Positions 36,836 through 45,805 of a stretch of 45,894 nt of DNA are shown piece by piece (position 1 is the first letter of the stretch; every line of letters begins with the position of its first letter). Source of the stretch: Burkholderiaceae bacterium (lineage in GTDB: Bacteria > Pseudomonadota > Gammaproteobacteria > Burkholderiales > Burkholderiaceae_E); NCBI GenBank assembly GCA_023954135.1, contig JAMLIN010000035.1:1-45894 (forward strand), in the 5' to 3' direction. Position numbers and translations under genes: made by a program. The notes under the pieces are model-generated. The model saw only the letters and a program-made list of their open reading frames with translations, had not been told where the DNA came from and ran no database searches.

Positions 36836-37228
36836 ATGAATGACAAATCACACGTTTCCCTCGAACAGCACGTTTGCCTGGTCTGCGGCACGGCGTTCGA
36901 TACCGGCGCGATCCTGCTGGACAAGCGCCTGCGCGCAAGCATGGAGCGTCACACGGCGACAGGCTGGGGCCTGTGCCCCGAGCATCAGAAGCTGTCCGAT
37001 GACGGCTTTGTCGCGCTGGTCGAATGCGATCCGCAGCGCAGCGGCTCGCAGGCTGGCGGGCGCATGAAGCCCGAGCAGGCGTATCGCACGGGTCGGCTGG
37101 CGCACCTGCGGCGCACGGTGTTCGCCCAGGTGTTCAACGTGCCGATCGAGGACAGGCAGGCTTGCGTGTTCGTAGAGCCTGGCGTGATCGACCAGTTGCA
37201 GTCGATGACGGCGCCGGCGGCGAGCTGA
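36836..37228 (+). CDS. ICE backbone protein with zinc-ribbon-like cysteines
   Basis: A 130-residue protein starting MNDKSHVSLEQHVCLVCG. The CLVCG pair and LCPEH about 35 residues later could bind zinc. The rest is alpha/beta with a Gln-rich C-terminus. I recognise it as a conserved neighbour of the DUF932 and ParB-like genes in this ICE type, but no function is known. GGAGAG lies six bases before the ATG at 36836; the longer frame upstream is the repeat region and is rejected. Confidence 0.78.
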   Translation: MNDKSHVSLEQHVCLVCGTAFDTGAILLDKRLRASMERHTATGWGLCPEHQKLSDDGFVALVECDPQRSGSQAGGRMKPEQAYRTGRLAHLRRTVFAQVFNVPIEDRQACVFVEPGVIDQLQSMTAPAAS

Positions 37229-37304
37229 TCGCGCCGCGCTGCCTTCGGTGCGTCGTCCCTGCGGGGGCGGCGCACCTTTCTTTTTGCTGCGCCCGGCGTC
37301 GATA

Positions 37305-37423
37305 CCTTCGCGCCTGTGGCGCTGCGCACTTCGCTTGCCTCCAGGGGAAAGCCCTGCGGGCTATCCCCGCCGCACAGGCTTGGCGCCCCTGAACACCGCC
37401 GACCCGGCTGCGCCGGATCGGCC
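37305..37423. repeat. ICE intergenic repeat, copy C
   Basis: The 773-bp gap 37229-38001 holds no convincing gene. Here CCTTCGCGCCTG through CTATCCCCGCCGC to CGGCTGCGCCGGATCGGCC matches the right two-thirds of copies A and B. A further diverged copy resembling copy D lies at about 37545-37670. Confidence 0.7.
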
Positions 37424-37544
37424 AGACAGCATCCGCAGCAGATCCACGATGCCTTGCGTGCGCTCGTCCTGACCCTGTTGTCCATTCGGATTTGAAGTCT
37501 GGGCGTCCCCGGCCACCTGGGAGATGGCCGGTCGCGCTGTCGTG

Positions 37545-37670
37545 CTGCGCATCGAGCCGCCTGCGGCGTCTCGCCCCTGTCGGGCTTCCATCGTTCCCTC
37601 GCTCCGCTCGGCTGACGCCTCCGGCCCGGCTTCCAGATCCGGGCCTGCGCGCTTCGCTTGCCGTGCGGTC
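37545..37670. repeat. ICE intergenic repeat, diverged copy E
   Basis: Shares GACGCCTCCGGCC and GGGCCTGCGCGCTTCGCTTGCCG with copy D and only loosely with A and B. Confidence 0.4.
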
Positions 37671-38001
37671 GGCGTGGAAGGTGCCTGTTGCCTTGTCCAG
37701 CCGTCTCCCCTGACTTCATCACCTTGTCCGCGACTGTAGCCCGCTCCCGTGTGCCATCAAGGCGCGCAGGGCCGTGTCCTCGGCTGCGCCTGCGGGCCGC
37801 ACCAACCCTGCGCTTTTCTCCTTGACGGCCCCCGTCCGCGCGCTCCTGACCGTCGCGGGCGATGAACTCAGGAAAGACGGTGGCAACAGGGCCAACCGGG
37901 TTCCTCGTGCCGACCGCACCGAACAGCCACAAAGGCTGGGCTCCGAATCTTGGAATCCGGTGTGCGTGAACAGCAAACCTCTTTTTGTCAGGAGAAAGAC
38001 C

Positions 38002-38829
38002 ATGCAACTCGCTTCCCGTTTCGCTTCCCATTCCCCCGCGCTGCGTTCCGACTATCCCCTGTCGGATGACCAGATTCACCGTGTAGCGCCGTCCATCTTT
38101 GCGGATGCCCCGCATGAGAGCCGTTCGCAGCGGTACGCCTATATCCCCACGGCGGCAGTGTTGACCGAGCTTCGCAAGGAAGGGTTTCAGCCCTTCATGG
38201 TGACGCAAACCCGTGTGCGCGATGAAGGCAAGCGCGAGCACACGAAACACATGCTGCGCCTGCGCCATGCCAGCCAGATCAACGGCGCGGAAGCCAACGA
38301 AATCATCCTGCTGAACTCGCACGATGGCACCAGCAGTTACCAGATGCTGGCGGGCCAATTCAGATTTGTTTGTAGCAATGGCCTTGTCTGCGGCGACACC
38401 GTGGCCGATGTGCGCGTCCCCCACAAAGGCGACGTGGCGGGCCAAGTCATCGAAGGCGCTTTTGAGGTGCTGCGCGGTTTCGACCGTGTGCGCGATTCCC
38501 GCGATGCCATGCGCGCCATCACGCTGGACGAAGGCGAGGCCGAGGTGTTTGCCCGCGCCGCGCTGGCCCTCAAGTACGACGACCCGAACAAGCCCGCGCC
38601 CATCACCGAAAGCCAGATTCTGATGCCGCGCCGGTTTGAAGACCGCCGCCCCGACCTGTGGAGCGTGTTCAACCGCACGCAGGAGAACTTGACCAAGGGC
38701 GGCCTGTCCGGGCGCAGCTCCAACGGACGTCGCCAGCAAACCCGCCCCGTGCAAGGCATTGATTCCGATGTGCGCCTCAATCGCGCCCTCTGGATGCTGG
38801 CCGATGGCCTGCGCCAGTTGAAAGCCTGA
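38002..38829 (+). CDS. DUF932 domain protein of the ICE backbone
   Basis: A 275-residue protein starting MQLASRFASHSPALRSDYPLS. The DUF932 core (YIPTAAVLTELRKEGFQPFMVTQTRVRDEGKREHTKHMLRLRH, then FRFVCSNGLVCGD) is clear. Such proteins are common on plasmids, phages and ICEs; an anti-restriction or DNA-metabolism role has been proposed but is unproven. AGGAG lies eight bases before the ATG at 38002. It precedes the ParB-like gene by 65 bp. Confidence 0.9.
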   Translation: MQLASRFASHSPALRSDYPLSDDQIHRVAPSIFADAPHESRSQRYAYIPTAAVLTELRKEGFQPFMVTQTRVRDEGKREHTKHMLRLRHASQINGAEANEIILLNSHDGTSSYQMLAGQFRFVCSNGLVCGDTVADVRVPHKGDVAGQVIEGAFEVLRGFDRVRDSRDAMRAITLDEGEAEVFARAALALKYDDPNKPAPITESQILMPRRFEDRRPDLWSVFNRTQENLTKGGLSGRSSNGRRQQTRPVQGIDSDVRLNRALWMLADGLRQLKA

Positions 38830-38894
38830 CCCGTCCCCCGCAGGAGGGGCGGTTTCCCCTCCATTCCCTTGTTTCACTCGATTGGAGAACCACC

Positions 38895-40964
38895 ATGAAC
38901 GCCATCACCTACACCGAAGCCCGCGCCGTCAATGCCGCCGCCGCAATCCCGCTGGAAGCTGCCGACCCGACCAAGAACCTGATTCTGGTTCCGCTGTCGC
39001 GGCTGGTGCTGCGCCCCACGGGCCGCAACGTGCGCAAGACCTCGCGCATGTCCATCCCCGAGCTGGCCGCATCCATCCAGCGCGTGGGCCTGCTGCAAAA
39101 CCTGATCGTCATCCCCGCCAGCGATGGCGAGCATTACGAAGTCGTGGCCGGTGGCCGACGCCTCGCAGCTTTGAAGCTGCTGGCGAAAAAGCACCGCATC
39201 GCCAAGGATTGGGAGGTGCCTTGCTTGCAAGTGGCCGACGGTACGGCCCGCACCGCCAGCCTCACCGAGAACGTGCAGCGCGAAGCCATGCACCCGGCAG
39301 ACCAGTTTGAAGCCTTCGCCGCACTGGTGATGGAGGGCCGGCCCATCGAGGACATTGCGGCGGATTTTTCCGTCACGCCGCTGGTGGTGCAGCGCCGCTT
39401 GAAGCTGGCGAATGTCTCGCCGCGCCTGATGGCTGACTACCGGGCCGACGCGGTGACGCTCGATCAGTTGATGGCGCTGTCCATCACCGACGACCACGCC
39501 GCGCAGGAAGCCGCGTTCTACGATGCGCCGCAGTGGCAGCGCCAGCCGTCCGCGCTGCGCGACCGACTCACTGAGCGCGAAATCGACGCCTACCGGCATC
39601 CGCTGGTGCGCTTCGTCGGGCTGGACGCCTACGAAGCCGCAGGCGGTGGCGTGCGCCGTGACCTGTTCGCGGAAGGTGACGCGGGCGTGTATCTGACCGA
39701 TGCCGCGCTGCTGGACAGGCTGGCGCAAGACCGGCTGGCGGGCATCGCCGCCGAGATGAAGGCCGAAGGCTGGGCATGGGTGGATGCCACGCCGGGCGTG
39801 ACCCATGCCGACCTGCACGCCTTCCAGCGTGCGCCGAGGGAGCGGCGCGAGCCGACCAAGCGCGAAGCGCAGCGCATCGAAAAGCTGCAAGCCAAGGTGC
39901 AGGTCATTGGCGAAGCCCTCGATGATGCGCTGGAAGCCGAGGACGAGGACAAGGCCGACGCGCTGCAAGAGGAAGGCGAAGCCGTGGGCGAGCAGTTGCA
40001 GGCGTTGGAAGATGGTTTGCAGGACTACAGCCCGACCGTGAAGGCCGCAGCCGGTGCCATCGTCACTATCGACCGCAACGGGCAGGCCGTCATTCATCGC
40101 GGCCTGATGCGCGAAGCCGAGGCCAAGGCGCTGCGCACGCTGGAACGCCTGCGCCAAGGTTTCGGCAGTGAGGATGCCGAGAGCGACGACGAAGGCGAAG
40201 ACGGAGACAGCGAGGGGCAGCCCAAGACCGCCGCCATGTCCGACCGGCTGGCGCAGCGGTTGAGCGCCCACCGTACCGCCGCGCTGCAAATCGAAGTCGC
40301 CCGGCATCCGCAAGTGGCGCTGGCCGCGCTGGTGCATGGCATGGTGCAGACCGTCTTGCAGGAAAGCCACTACGGCCCCCGTCATGATGCGTTGCCGCTG
40401 GGCGTGAGCCTGAAAGTGCAAGACCGGCTGGAAGGCATGGCCCCGGACTGGCCGGAATCGCCTGCTGCCGTGGCGCTGCGCGAGTTGCAACAGGTGGCGG
40501 GCGAAGCCTTGCCGCAGGACAGCACCGAACTGTTCGCCGCGCTGCTGGCGAAGTCGCAAGACGAACTCGTCAAGCTGCTGGCCGTGTGCGTGGCCTCCAC
40601 GGTGGACGTGGTGATGCCCCGCGCCACGCCGCACCAACCCGGCGCGGAACTGGCGCAGGCCGTGGGCCTCGATATGGCTGCATGGTGGCAGCCGACCGCA
40701 GAAGGCTACTTCAAGCACGTTCCCAAGGCCGTGATTCTGCAAGCCGTGGGCGAGTACGCGCCGGACTCCATCAACCGGCTGGCGAAACTGAAGAAGGCCG
40801 ATATTGCCAGCGAAGCCGAGCGGCTGGCCGATGGCACCGGCTGGATGCCTGCCATCTTCAAGGCCGAAGGCCCGGAAGCTGTGCCGGAGGAAGCGCAGGC
40901 GCAGGATGCCCCGAAGGATGCCGAGGCAATGGCGGATGAAACCGCCTTGGCGCTGGCCGCTTGA
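38895..40964 (+). CDS. ParB/RepB/Spo0J-family protein of the ICE
   Basis: A 689-residue protein, longer than chromosomal ParB. Residues about 30-190 hold the ParB core: GLLQNLIVIP, the CTP-binding-type AGGRRLAALKLL, and TENVQREAMHPADQ, then a KorB-like HTH (IEDIAADFSVTPLVVQRRLKLANV). The long C-terminal part has an acidic helical linker (EDEDKADALQEEGEAVGE) and a helical domain of unknown role. It probably supports maintenance or regulation of the element. TTGGAGAACC precedes the ATG. Ends at a strong hairpin cluster. Confidence 0.92.
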   Translation: MNAITYTEARAVNAAAAIPLEAADPTKNLILVPLSRLVLRPTGRNVRKTSRMSIPELAASIQRVGLLQNLIVIPASDGEHYEVVAGGRRLAALKLLAKKHRIAKDWEVPCLQVADGTARTASLTENVQREAMHPADQFEAFAALVMEGRPIEDIAADFSVTPLVVQRRLKLANVSPRLMADYRADAVTLDQLMALSITDDHAAQEAAFYDAPQWQRQPSALRDRLTEREIDAYRHPLVRFVGLDAYEAAGGGVRRDLFAEGDAGVYLTDAALLDRLAQDRLAGIAAEMKAEGWAWVDATPGVTHADLHAFQRAPRERREPTKREAQRIEKLQAKVQVIGEALDDALEAEDEDKADALQEEGEAVGEQLQALEDGLQDYSPTVKAAAGAIVTIDRNGQAVIHRGLMREAEAKALRTLERLRQGFGSEDAESDDEGEDGDSEGQPKTAAMSDRLAQRLSAHRTAALQIEVARHPQVALAALVHGMVQTVLQESHYGPRHDALPLGVSLKVQDRLEGMAPDWPESPAAVALRELQQVAGEALPQDSTELFAALLAKSQDELVKLLAVCVASTVDVVMPRATPHQPGAELAQAVGLDMAAWWQPTAEGYFKHVPKAVILQAVGEYAPDSINRLAKLKKADIASEAERLADGTGWMPAIFKAEGPEAVPEEAQAQDAPKDAEAMADETALALAA

Positions 40965-40979
40965 CCCGCGCCGACAGCA

Positions 40980-41187
40980 AGCGCCCCGGCCTCGACCGGG
41001 GCGCTTTGCGTTGTGTGGCGGCTCATCGAGACGAAGGAATGACCCGACCAGCACCGCGCCCAGGCCGGTTCCGCCCTGGGCGCGGTGAACAGCAAAATCC
41101 GGGCGCGGCAGTGGCCGCGCCCGGTGTTCAAGGCCAACAGCCGAACCAGAACGCCGCCGCCTTCGCTGTAGCTCAGGCGGCGGCGTT
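40980..41187. terminator. Cluster of four perfect hairpins between convergent genes
   Basis: Stems: AGCGCCCCGG/CCGGGGCGCT (40980-41005), CACCGCGCCCAGG/CCTGGGCGCGGTG (41052-41087), CCGGGCGCGG/CCGCGCCCGG (41099-41124) and AACGCCGCCGCCT/AGGCGGCGGCGTT (41150-41187). They fill the gap between the ParB-like gene and the convergent HNH-like gene and probably stop transcription from both sides. Confidence 0.65.
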
Positions 41188-41194
41188 AGAGGTG

Positions 41195-42115
41195 TCAGCC
41201 CCGGAAGGAGGCTGCCACCAGCCCTGGCAGCGCCTCCAGGTATGGGTGGCTCATGAGCTTCGAGCTGGAGGCGTCAATCGTGATTACCTCGCCCGTTCCT
41301 TCATCGGCAAAGATTCCAACCGCAGGTGTCACCGCAAATAGGGTGAAGCACCCGAACAGATCAACGGAAGTCACCACACCAACGCTGGGCATGACGGCAC
41401 AGGTGATGGCATGTTCAGCGTGTCTTGCAGAACGAGCAAACCCGGGCGGTAGCGGCTGGAACGCGGCGCCGGCAATCTTGGTGCGAGCCAGAGCCTCATC
41501 ACTCTCGGCCATCATCGCAGCCCGTAGCTGCTGACCACTTGGCCCTGTGATTGCCTCGTCACCGAAGATTTTCACTGTCGTGAGATAGGCGATTTTGAAC
41601 AGTTGCCGCCGGATCATGAGCATGTCGGCGACCAGCCGCATGTTCAGTTGAGGCTGTCCCTGGCTTGTTTCTGCCCCAAGTTCGACGGCGATGCCCTTCT
41701 TTGCGTAGTTCGCTGCAATTTGGTTCGCCATCTGTCGGGCTGCATCACCAAAGCCGCGAACACCGATCACTCGCCCCTCGCTGTCGGTGTCCACTGGCTG
41801 ATGGAACTTCAGATCCAGACCGTTCTGCGAGAACGTAGCTCTCACATCCTCGCCGCTACCGTGGACAGTTCCATTCACGGCTGCTTTGACGTTGCCAGAC
41901 CGGGAGACCACTCCCTGAGACATAGCCAAAAAACGAACCATCGGATCGTTGACTGTCGGCTCGTCGATGAGGTCATTCATCCGACTGTTTTCAGCGGCTA
42001 GCGCGCGAACCGTGAAGCTGGCGGGAGCCCCCAGAGCCACGGGAAGTATGTGCTCGTCGTTGCTTTCTCCCGATGCGAGCGGCGTCAGGGCATATGGGCA
42101 AAGTGTCTGAGTCAT
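41195..42115 (-). CDS. HNH-endonuclease-like protein (degenerate), ICE cargo
   Basis: A 306-residue protein. The start CPYALTPLASGESNDEHILPVALG resembles HNH nucleases, which open with C-x-x-C and (S/T)xEHilPxALGG; here only one Cys of the first pair (Cys6) is kept, and the usual second CxxCN is replaced by AAENSRMND. Glu21 and His22 of EHILP remain. The middle is helical (MLMIRRQLFKIAYLTTVKIFGDEAI) and the C-terminus is beta-rich. A nuclease role is thus uncertain. It is on the opposite strand from its neighbours, has lower GC, and lies in what appears to be a second cargo slot. Confidence 0.6.
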   Translation of the reverse strand: MTQTLCPYALTPLASGESNDEHILPVALGAPASFTVRALAAENSRMNDLIDEPTVNDPMVRFLAMSQGVVSRSGNVKAAVNGTVHGSGEDVRATFSQNGLDLKFHQPVDTDSEGRVIGVRGFGDAARQMANQIAANYAKKGIAVELGAETSQGQPQLNMRLVADMLMIRRQLFKIAYLTTVKIFGDEAITGPSGQQLRAAMMAESDEALARTKIAGAAFQPLPPGFARSARHAEHAITCAVMPSVGVVTSVDLFGCFTLFAVTPAVGIFADEGTGEVITIDASSSKLMSHPYLEALPGLVAASFRG

Positions 42116-42213
42116 CGTTAAACGTGTTGGAGTTGTTGTCTGCTATACGCTGGCACTGATTCCGAAAGCTCTATGGTGCCCGATGCTGGTTGTTTTGGGC
42201 GTGTCGGCGCAAG

Positions 42214-42414
42214 CGCCGCCGGGCTTTCGGGCTGCGCCCCGTGCCGTCTGTGTCGTCACGGCCATTCGGCTTCAATCCCTCACGCCTTCGCGCCTGCGGC
42301 GCTGCGCGCTTCGCTTGCCTCCGGGGAAAGCCCTGCGGACTATCCCCGCCGCGCGACGCTTGGCGCCCCTCGATACCGCCGAACCGGCTGCGCCGGATCG
42401 GCCCGGCCAGCGCC
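42214..42414. repeat. ICE intergenic repeat, copy A
   Basis: About 200 bp, roughly 90 % identical by eye to copy B at 43441-43642 (shared GGGCTGCGCCCCGTGCCGTC-like start, CACGCCTTCGCGCCTGCGGC, CTATCCCCGCCGCGC, CTCGATACCGCCGAACCGGC). The whole gap 42116-42969 shows no convincing gene. Confidence 0.8.
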
Positions 42415-42969
42415 CCGCCGCGATGGACGGGGCGCTGGCGAACACGCTGGCACTTGCTGCGGCAGGTTGTGCAAATGCGTGCCGTCCTCAACGCTGGCAG
42501 TTCGTACCCATCACGTCCACGAAGGACGGTTCACGGACAACCCGCCCGGCATCGCTATGGAGCTTCCACGCCACGCCTCAACACCGGCGCCGCAAGGTGC
42601 GGTGGGGGCGTTCTCGCTTGTCATTGGGTGGTTGACTTGGCCCGCGTCAGCGGGCGAGCCGGAGCAGCCTTCGTGCGGGGATGCCGAGCCGGCCCTATCT
42701 CCTTGCGGTGCGGTTCGGCCCAAGGCGTCCTTGTGTTGTTGTGAATCCTGGCGGTGGCGCGGCTGCGCCTCGGGCTTCATGGCTGCAACCGTCCAGCGAA
42801 AACAATTTCCCCTCTGCTGCGCAGATTCCTCGCGGGACAAATTCTTTTCGCCTCCCGGCTCTCCACTGCGTTTCGACCGCAAGCGGTGCAGCCAGCCCGT
42901 CCCCCGCCGGCCGGATCACAACAAGGACGCGATGGGCGCGAACCTTGTTCCACCAAAAGGAGTTTCATC

Positions 42970-43284
42970 ATGGCCAACATCGGCACCTTCACCGCAGACA
43001 AAGACGGCTTCACCGGCACGCTTCGCACCCTGACGCTCAACGTCAAGGTCAAGCTGGTGCCCAACGACAAGGGCGACAACGAGAAGGCCCCTGACTTCCG
43101 CCTGCAGGCCGCCAGCCACGACATCGGCGCGGCGTGGAAGAAGACCAGTGAGGCCGGGCGGGAGTACATCTCCGTGACCCTCGACGATCCTTCGTTCCCG
43201 TCCACTGTCTACGCCCGCCTGATCGAAGGCGAGAACGGCACGCACGACCTGATCTGGTCGCGCAGCAAGCCCCAGGCGGCGTAA
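42970..43284 (+). CDS. DUF736 protein
   Basis: A 104-residue protein beginning MANIGTFTADKDGFTGTLRTLTL, the DUF736 hallmark, and continuing with KAPDFRLQAASHDIGAAWKKTSEAGREYISVTLDDPSF. DUF736 proteins are very common on plasmids and ICEs of Proteobacteria; the function is unknown. AAGGAG lies nine bases before the ATG. It is flanked by copies A and B of the intergenic repeat. Confidence 0.94.
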   Translation: MANIGTFTADKDGFTGTLRTLTLNVKVKLVPNDKGDNEKAPDFRLQAASHDIGAAWKKTSEAGREYISVTLDDPSFPSTVYARLIEGENGTHDLIWSRSKPQAA

Positions 43285-43292
43285 CCGCCGCC

Positions 43293-43324
43293 CGCAGCGC
43301 CCCGCTACACGGCGGGGCGCTGCG
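43293..43324 (+). terminator. Strong hairpin after the DUF736 gene
   Basis: A perfect 13-bp stem CGCAGCGCCCCGC/GCGGGGCGCTGCG with a 6-base loop, 8 bp after the stop. No T-run follows. Confidence 0.55.
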
Positions 43325-43440
43325 CTGTTCGTTCGTCCCGAACGCAGCCGCCGCAGGCAGTGCCCCATATCGGGCTGCGTTTCCCTGTCTGGATATGGCG
43401 TCTACGGTTGCAGTCAGGACATGGCGTGTCGGTGCGATGC

Positions 43441-43642
43441 ACCGCCGGGCTTTACGGGCTACGCCCCGTGCCGTCTTTGCCGTCACGGCCATCCGGCTCC
43501 AATCCCTCACGCCTTCGCGCCTGCGGCGCTGCGCGCTTCGCTTGCCTCCGAGGGAAAGCCCCTGCGGGCTATCCCCGCCGCGCTGGGCTTGGCGCCCCTC
43601 GATACCACCGAACCGGCGGCGCCGGATCGACCCGGCCAGCGC
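43441..43642. repeat. ICE intergenic repeat, copy B
   Basis: Partner of copy A. It ends exactly at the stop of the XRE regulator gene and fills most of the 358-bp gap 43285-43642, which holds no other gene. Confidence 0.8.
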
Positions 43643-43966
43643 CTACGGCTGCTGGGCCGCCGCTGCGAGCTGGCTTTCAGCCTCGCTCATCAGCACGGCC
43701 GTGCTGCATTCGAGCGCGCTGGCGATCTTGAAGATGATCGCCAGCGTGGGCATGTGCTCGCCACGCTCGACCTTGCCCATGTGCGAACGCTCGACACCGG
43801 CCAGGTGCGCCAGCGACTCCTGCGCGATGCCGCGTTCCGTCCGCAACGCGCGCACCGCCGCGCCGAAGGCTTGCGCCAGTTCGGCATCGAAGGTGGTGGC
43901 GCCGGCCGGACGGCCGCGTTGGAAGGATCGCTTCTGCATGGACAGAAGCGTCATGTCGAGAGACAA
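43643..43966 (-). CDS. XRE-family helix-turn-helix regulator
   Basis: A 107-residue regulator with an HTH_3 domain at about residues 32-90: FGAAVRALRTERGIAQESLAHLAGVERSHMGKVERGEHMPTL then IFKIASALECSTAVLM. The N-terminus is basic. It is transcribed against the neighbouring ICE genes and may control ICE gene expression. An AT-rich stretch with GTTAAATATAAC just upstream (about 43976-43990) is a likely promoter/operator. The start may be this ATG or one of two slightly later ones. Confidence 0.88.
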   Translation of the reverse strand: MSLDMTLLSMQKRSFQRGRPAGATTFDAELAQAFGAAVRALRTERGIAQESLAHLAGVERSHMGKVERGEHMPTLAIIFKIASALECSTAVLMSEAESQLAAAAQQP

Positions 43967-44251
43967 TTAAAACCACGTTATATTTAACTCATTGGTGATT
44001 TGCGCTGCCGATTTGGTGAATCTCCGTATGGGCGTTTTCGTGCTTTTGCGTAACACTCGTGTATCTACGTAAAGCCTCAAAGCCACCTTTGCTCTTTCGA
44101 GCATTCACGTCATGCCGACATTCAGCCCTCGTGCAAGGGTGCTTTTCTGCAAAAACGCCTCTGCGCCTTTGCGGGGAGACACGAAAGCGGCTTTGCGATT
44201 CGGTGCTTCTGATGCAACACGTGTTTCCGTACAGCGCCACGCACCCTGACC
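43967..44251. other. AT-richer intergenic region without a clear gene
   Basis: About 285 bp of lower GC than its surroundings, between the divergent XRE regulator and the DUF2958 gene. It probably holds promoters for both. No coding frame is convincing. Confidence 0.4.
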
Positions 44252-44605
44252 ATGCCGACTGAACCCCTTGTGACCGACGAGCAGCGCGCGCAGTTGGTGG
44301 CCAACGGACATGCTCGCGCCGCTGACGCGCAGGTTGACCTGTGGCCCGTGGTACGTCTTTTCACGCCGGACGCGCACGCGACCTGGCTGCTCGCAGCGCT
44401 CGACCCAGCCGATGGCGACACCGCTTGGGGGCTGTGCGACGTGGGTATCGGCATGCCCGAACTGGGCACCATCAAGCTGTCGGACCTCGCGACCATCGTC
44501 GGACCTCAGCGGCTGCCAGTGCGGCGCGACCTGCACTTCCATGCCGTACGGCCGATGTCGGAATACCGGCGGCTGGCACAGGCCAACGGCTCGGTCACGG
44601 ATTGA
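44252..44605 (+). CDS. DUF2958 protein
   Basis: A 117-residue protein. The DUF2958 pattern LVTDEQRAQLVANG, PVVRLFTPDAHATWLLAALDPADGDTAWGLCDVGIGMPELGTIKLSDL is complete. It is a frequent small backbone gene of plasmids and ICEs with unknown function. Confidence 0.93.
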   Translation: MPTEPLVTDEQRAQLVANGHARAADAQVDLWPVVRLFTPDAHATWLLAALDPADGDTAWGLCDVGIGMPELGTIKLSDLATIVGPQRLPVRRDLHFHAVRPMSEYRRLAQANGSVTD

Positions 44606-44625
44606 GCAAAGGATCTACGTACGCG

Positions 44626-44790
44626 TCAGCCCCCTTGGGTCTGAGTGTTGCTGATGCCATTCCCGGTCACGATCCAGACCGAAATGGACATGACAAACAC
44701 ACTGCAGCACGCCATGGTCAGTCTTGCCGCGATGGTCTTCCACCACGTGGCCGTCGCTTCGGGCGCGATCTTGGCGAGCCCGGCCACCAT
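44626..44790 (-). CDS. Possible small single-pass membrane protein
   Basis: A 54-residue frame: MVAGLAKIAPEATATWWKTIAA followed by one hydrophobic helix (LTMACCSVFVMSISVWIVTG) and a polar tail. Third-codon GC is high on this strand, better than on the overlapping + frame (44654-44800, 48 residues). It lies between DUF2958 and DUF2285 genes. Function unknown; may not be real. Confidence 0.35.
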   Translation of the reverse strand: MVAGLAKIAPEATATWWKTIAARLTMACCSVFVMSISVWIVTGNGISNTQTQGG

Positions 44791-44899
44791 CGGACGATGA
44801 AGCACCGCACAGCCCCTCACGACTGGATCGGCGACCGATGAACCCGTAGCCTTTGCCGCCCGATGCGACGTTCCCGCACAAAGAACAGGGAGTTCGCAT

Positions 44900-45721
44900 A
44901 TGGTCAATCTCAAGGACGGCCAGCAGGCCGCTCGGCCGCCGCCCTGGCACGCCAGCGCGGCGTACCTCTACGTGCTGCACTTGGACGGCCCGGCTCTGGC
45001 CTGGGAGTACCTGCGGCGCCACCCCGGCTACCGTCAGGCCTGGCACACGCGGGCGGCAGACGCCGCGCAGCCCTGGGGCTTGCGCACACTGGAAGACCCG
45101 GCGCTGGATGCGCGCGAAGCGCTGCCCGACTGGCTCAACGCCCGGGCCTGCACCATTTGCGTGATACCCGACGATGACCCTGCACCCGAGGCTTCCCCTT
45201 TTGAACTCTGGCGCCTACCGGGTGGCAAGCAGTTGCAGCACGATGGCCGAGGCCTAGTGCTCGCGGCGCGCTGGCCCGGGTGTGGTGTGCGCCTGATGCT
45301 GGCTCCCGAGTTGCACGATGGCATGCCGCACGCCTTTGCCATGCGCGCCTGCCGAGAGCCTTGTGCGCGTTACCGTGACATGGCGAACGATCTGGACCAG
45401 TTGGCCGCCGCCAGTCGCTGCGAGCCCTTGGCCGCAACGCGTCCACGGCCCAGCTCCAGTACCCTGCAGGCGCTGCTGACCCTGCAGGCACTGGACGCCA
45501 ACCAGGCTGGTGCCTCGCTGCGCGAGATCGCCGAAGGGCTGTTCGGCTCGACCGGGGTCGCATCCGACTGGCACGCCGACAGTGCCCTACGCGCCCGCGT
45601 GCGGCGCCTGGTGCAGCGCGGCCGATCTCTGGTGGATGGCGGCTACCGCGAGTTGGCCGGTCTCGATCCGCTTCCCTCTCCGCCCCTGGGACGAAACAGG
45701 CTCGCCCCAGATCGTCCCTGA
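44900..45721 (+). CDS. DUF2285 protein of the ICE backbone
   Basis: A 273-residue protein with a short N-terminal regulator-like domain (LAWEYLRRHPGYRQAW) and a C-terminal DUF2285 domain (LQALLTLQALDANQAGASLREIAEGLFG then LRARVRRLVQRGRSLVDGGYREL). Such proteins are thought to act as regulators near the replication genes of these ICEs. AGGG and GGGAG sites lie before the ATG. Confidence 0.9.
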   Translation: MVNLKDGQQAARPPPWHASAAYLYVLHLDGPALAWEYLRRHPGYRQAWHTRAADAAQPWGLRTLEDPALDAREALPDWLNARACTICVIPDDDPAPEASPFELWRLPGGKQLQHDGRGLVLAARWPGCGVRLMLAPELHDGMPHAFAMRACREPCARYRDMANDLDQLAAASRCEPLAATRPRPSSSTLQALLTLQALDANQAGASLREIAEGLFGSTGVASDWHADSALRARVRRLVQRGRSLVDGGYRELAGLDPLPSPPLGRNRLAPDRP

Positions 45722-45753
45722 GCAGAACGCCCGCGTTTCCTGAGACTGCGTCC

Positions 45754-45778
45754 ACCCGCCTGCAACCCTGCAGGTGGG
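45754..45778 (+). terminator. Hairpin between DUF2285 gene and the next gene
   Basis: CCCGCCTGCA/TGCAGGTGGG stem with one G-U pair and a 5-base loop. Confidence 0.4.
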
Positions 45779-45805
45779 CCTTCCAAACCGATGGAGGCGC
45801 CTCTC

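Noticed and set aside
41167-41180. GTAGCTCAGGCGG, similar to a tRNA D arm
   Set aside because: It is the loop and 3' stem of a hairpin; no anticodon or T arm follows.
42427-42969. Several short frames upstream of the DUF736 gene
   Set aside because: They overlap one another, have no ribosome sites and no family likeness; the region reads as non-coding.
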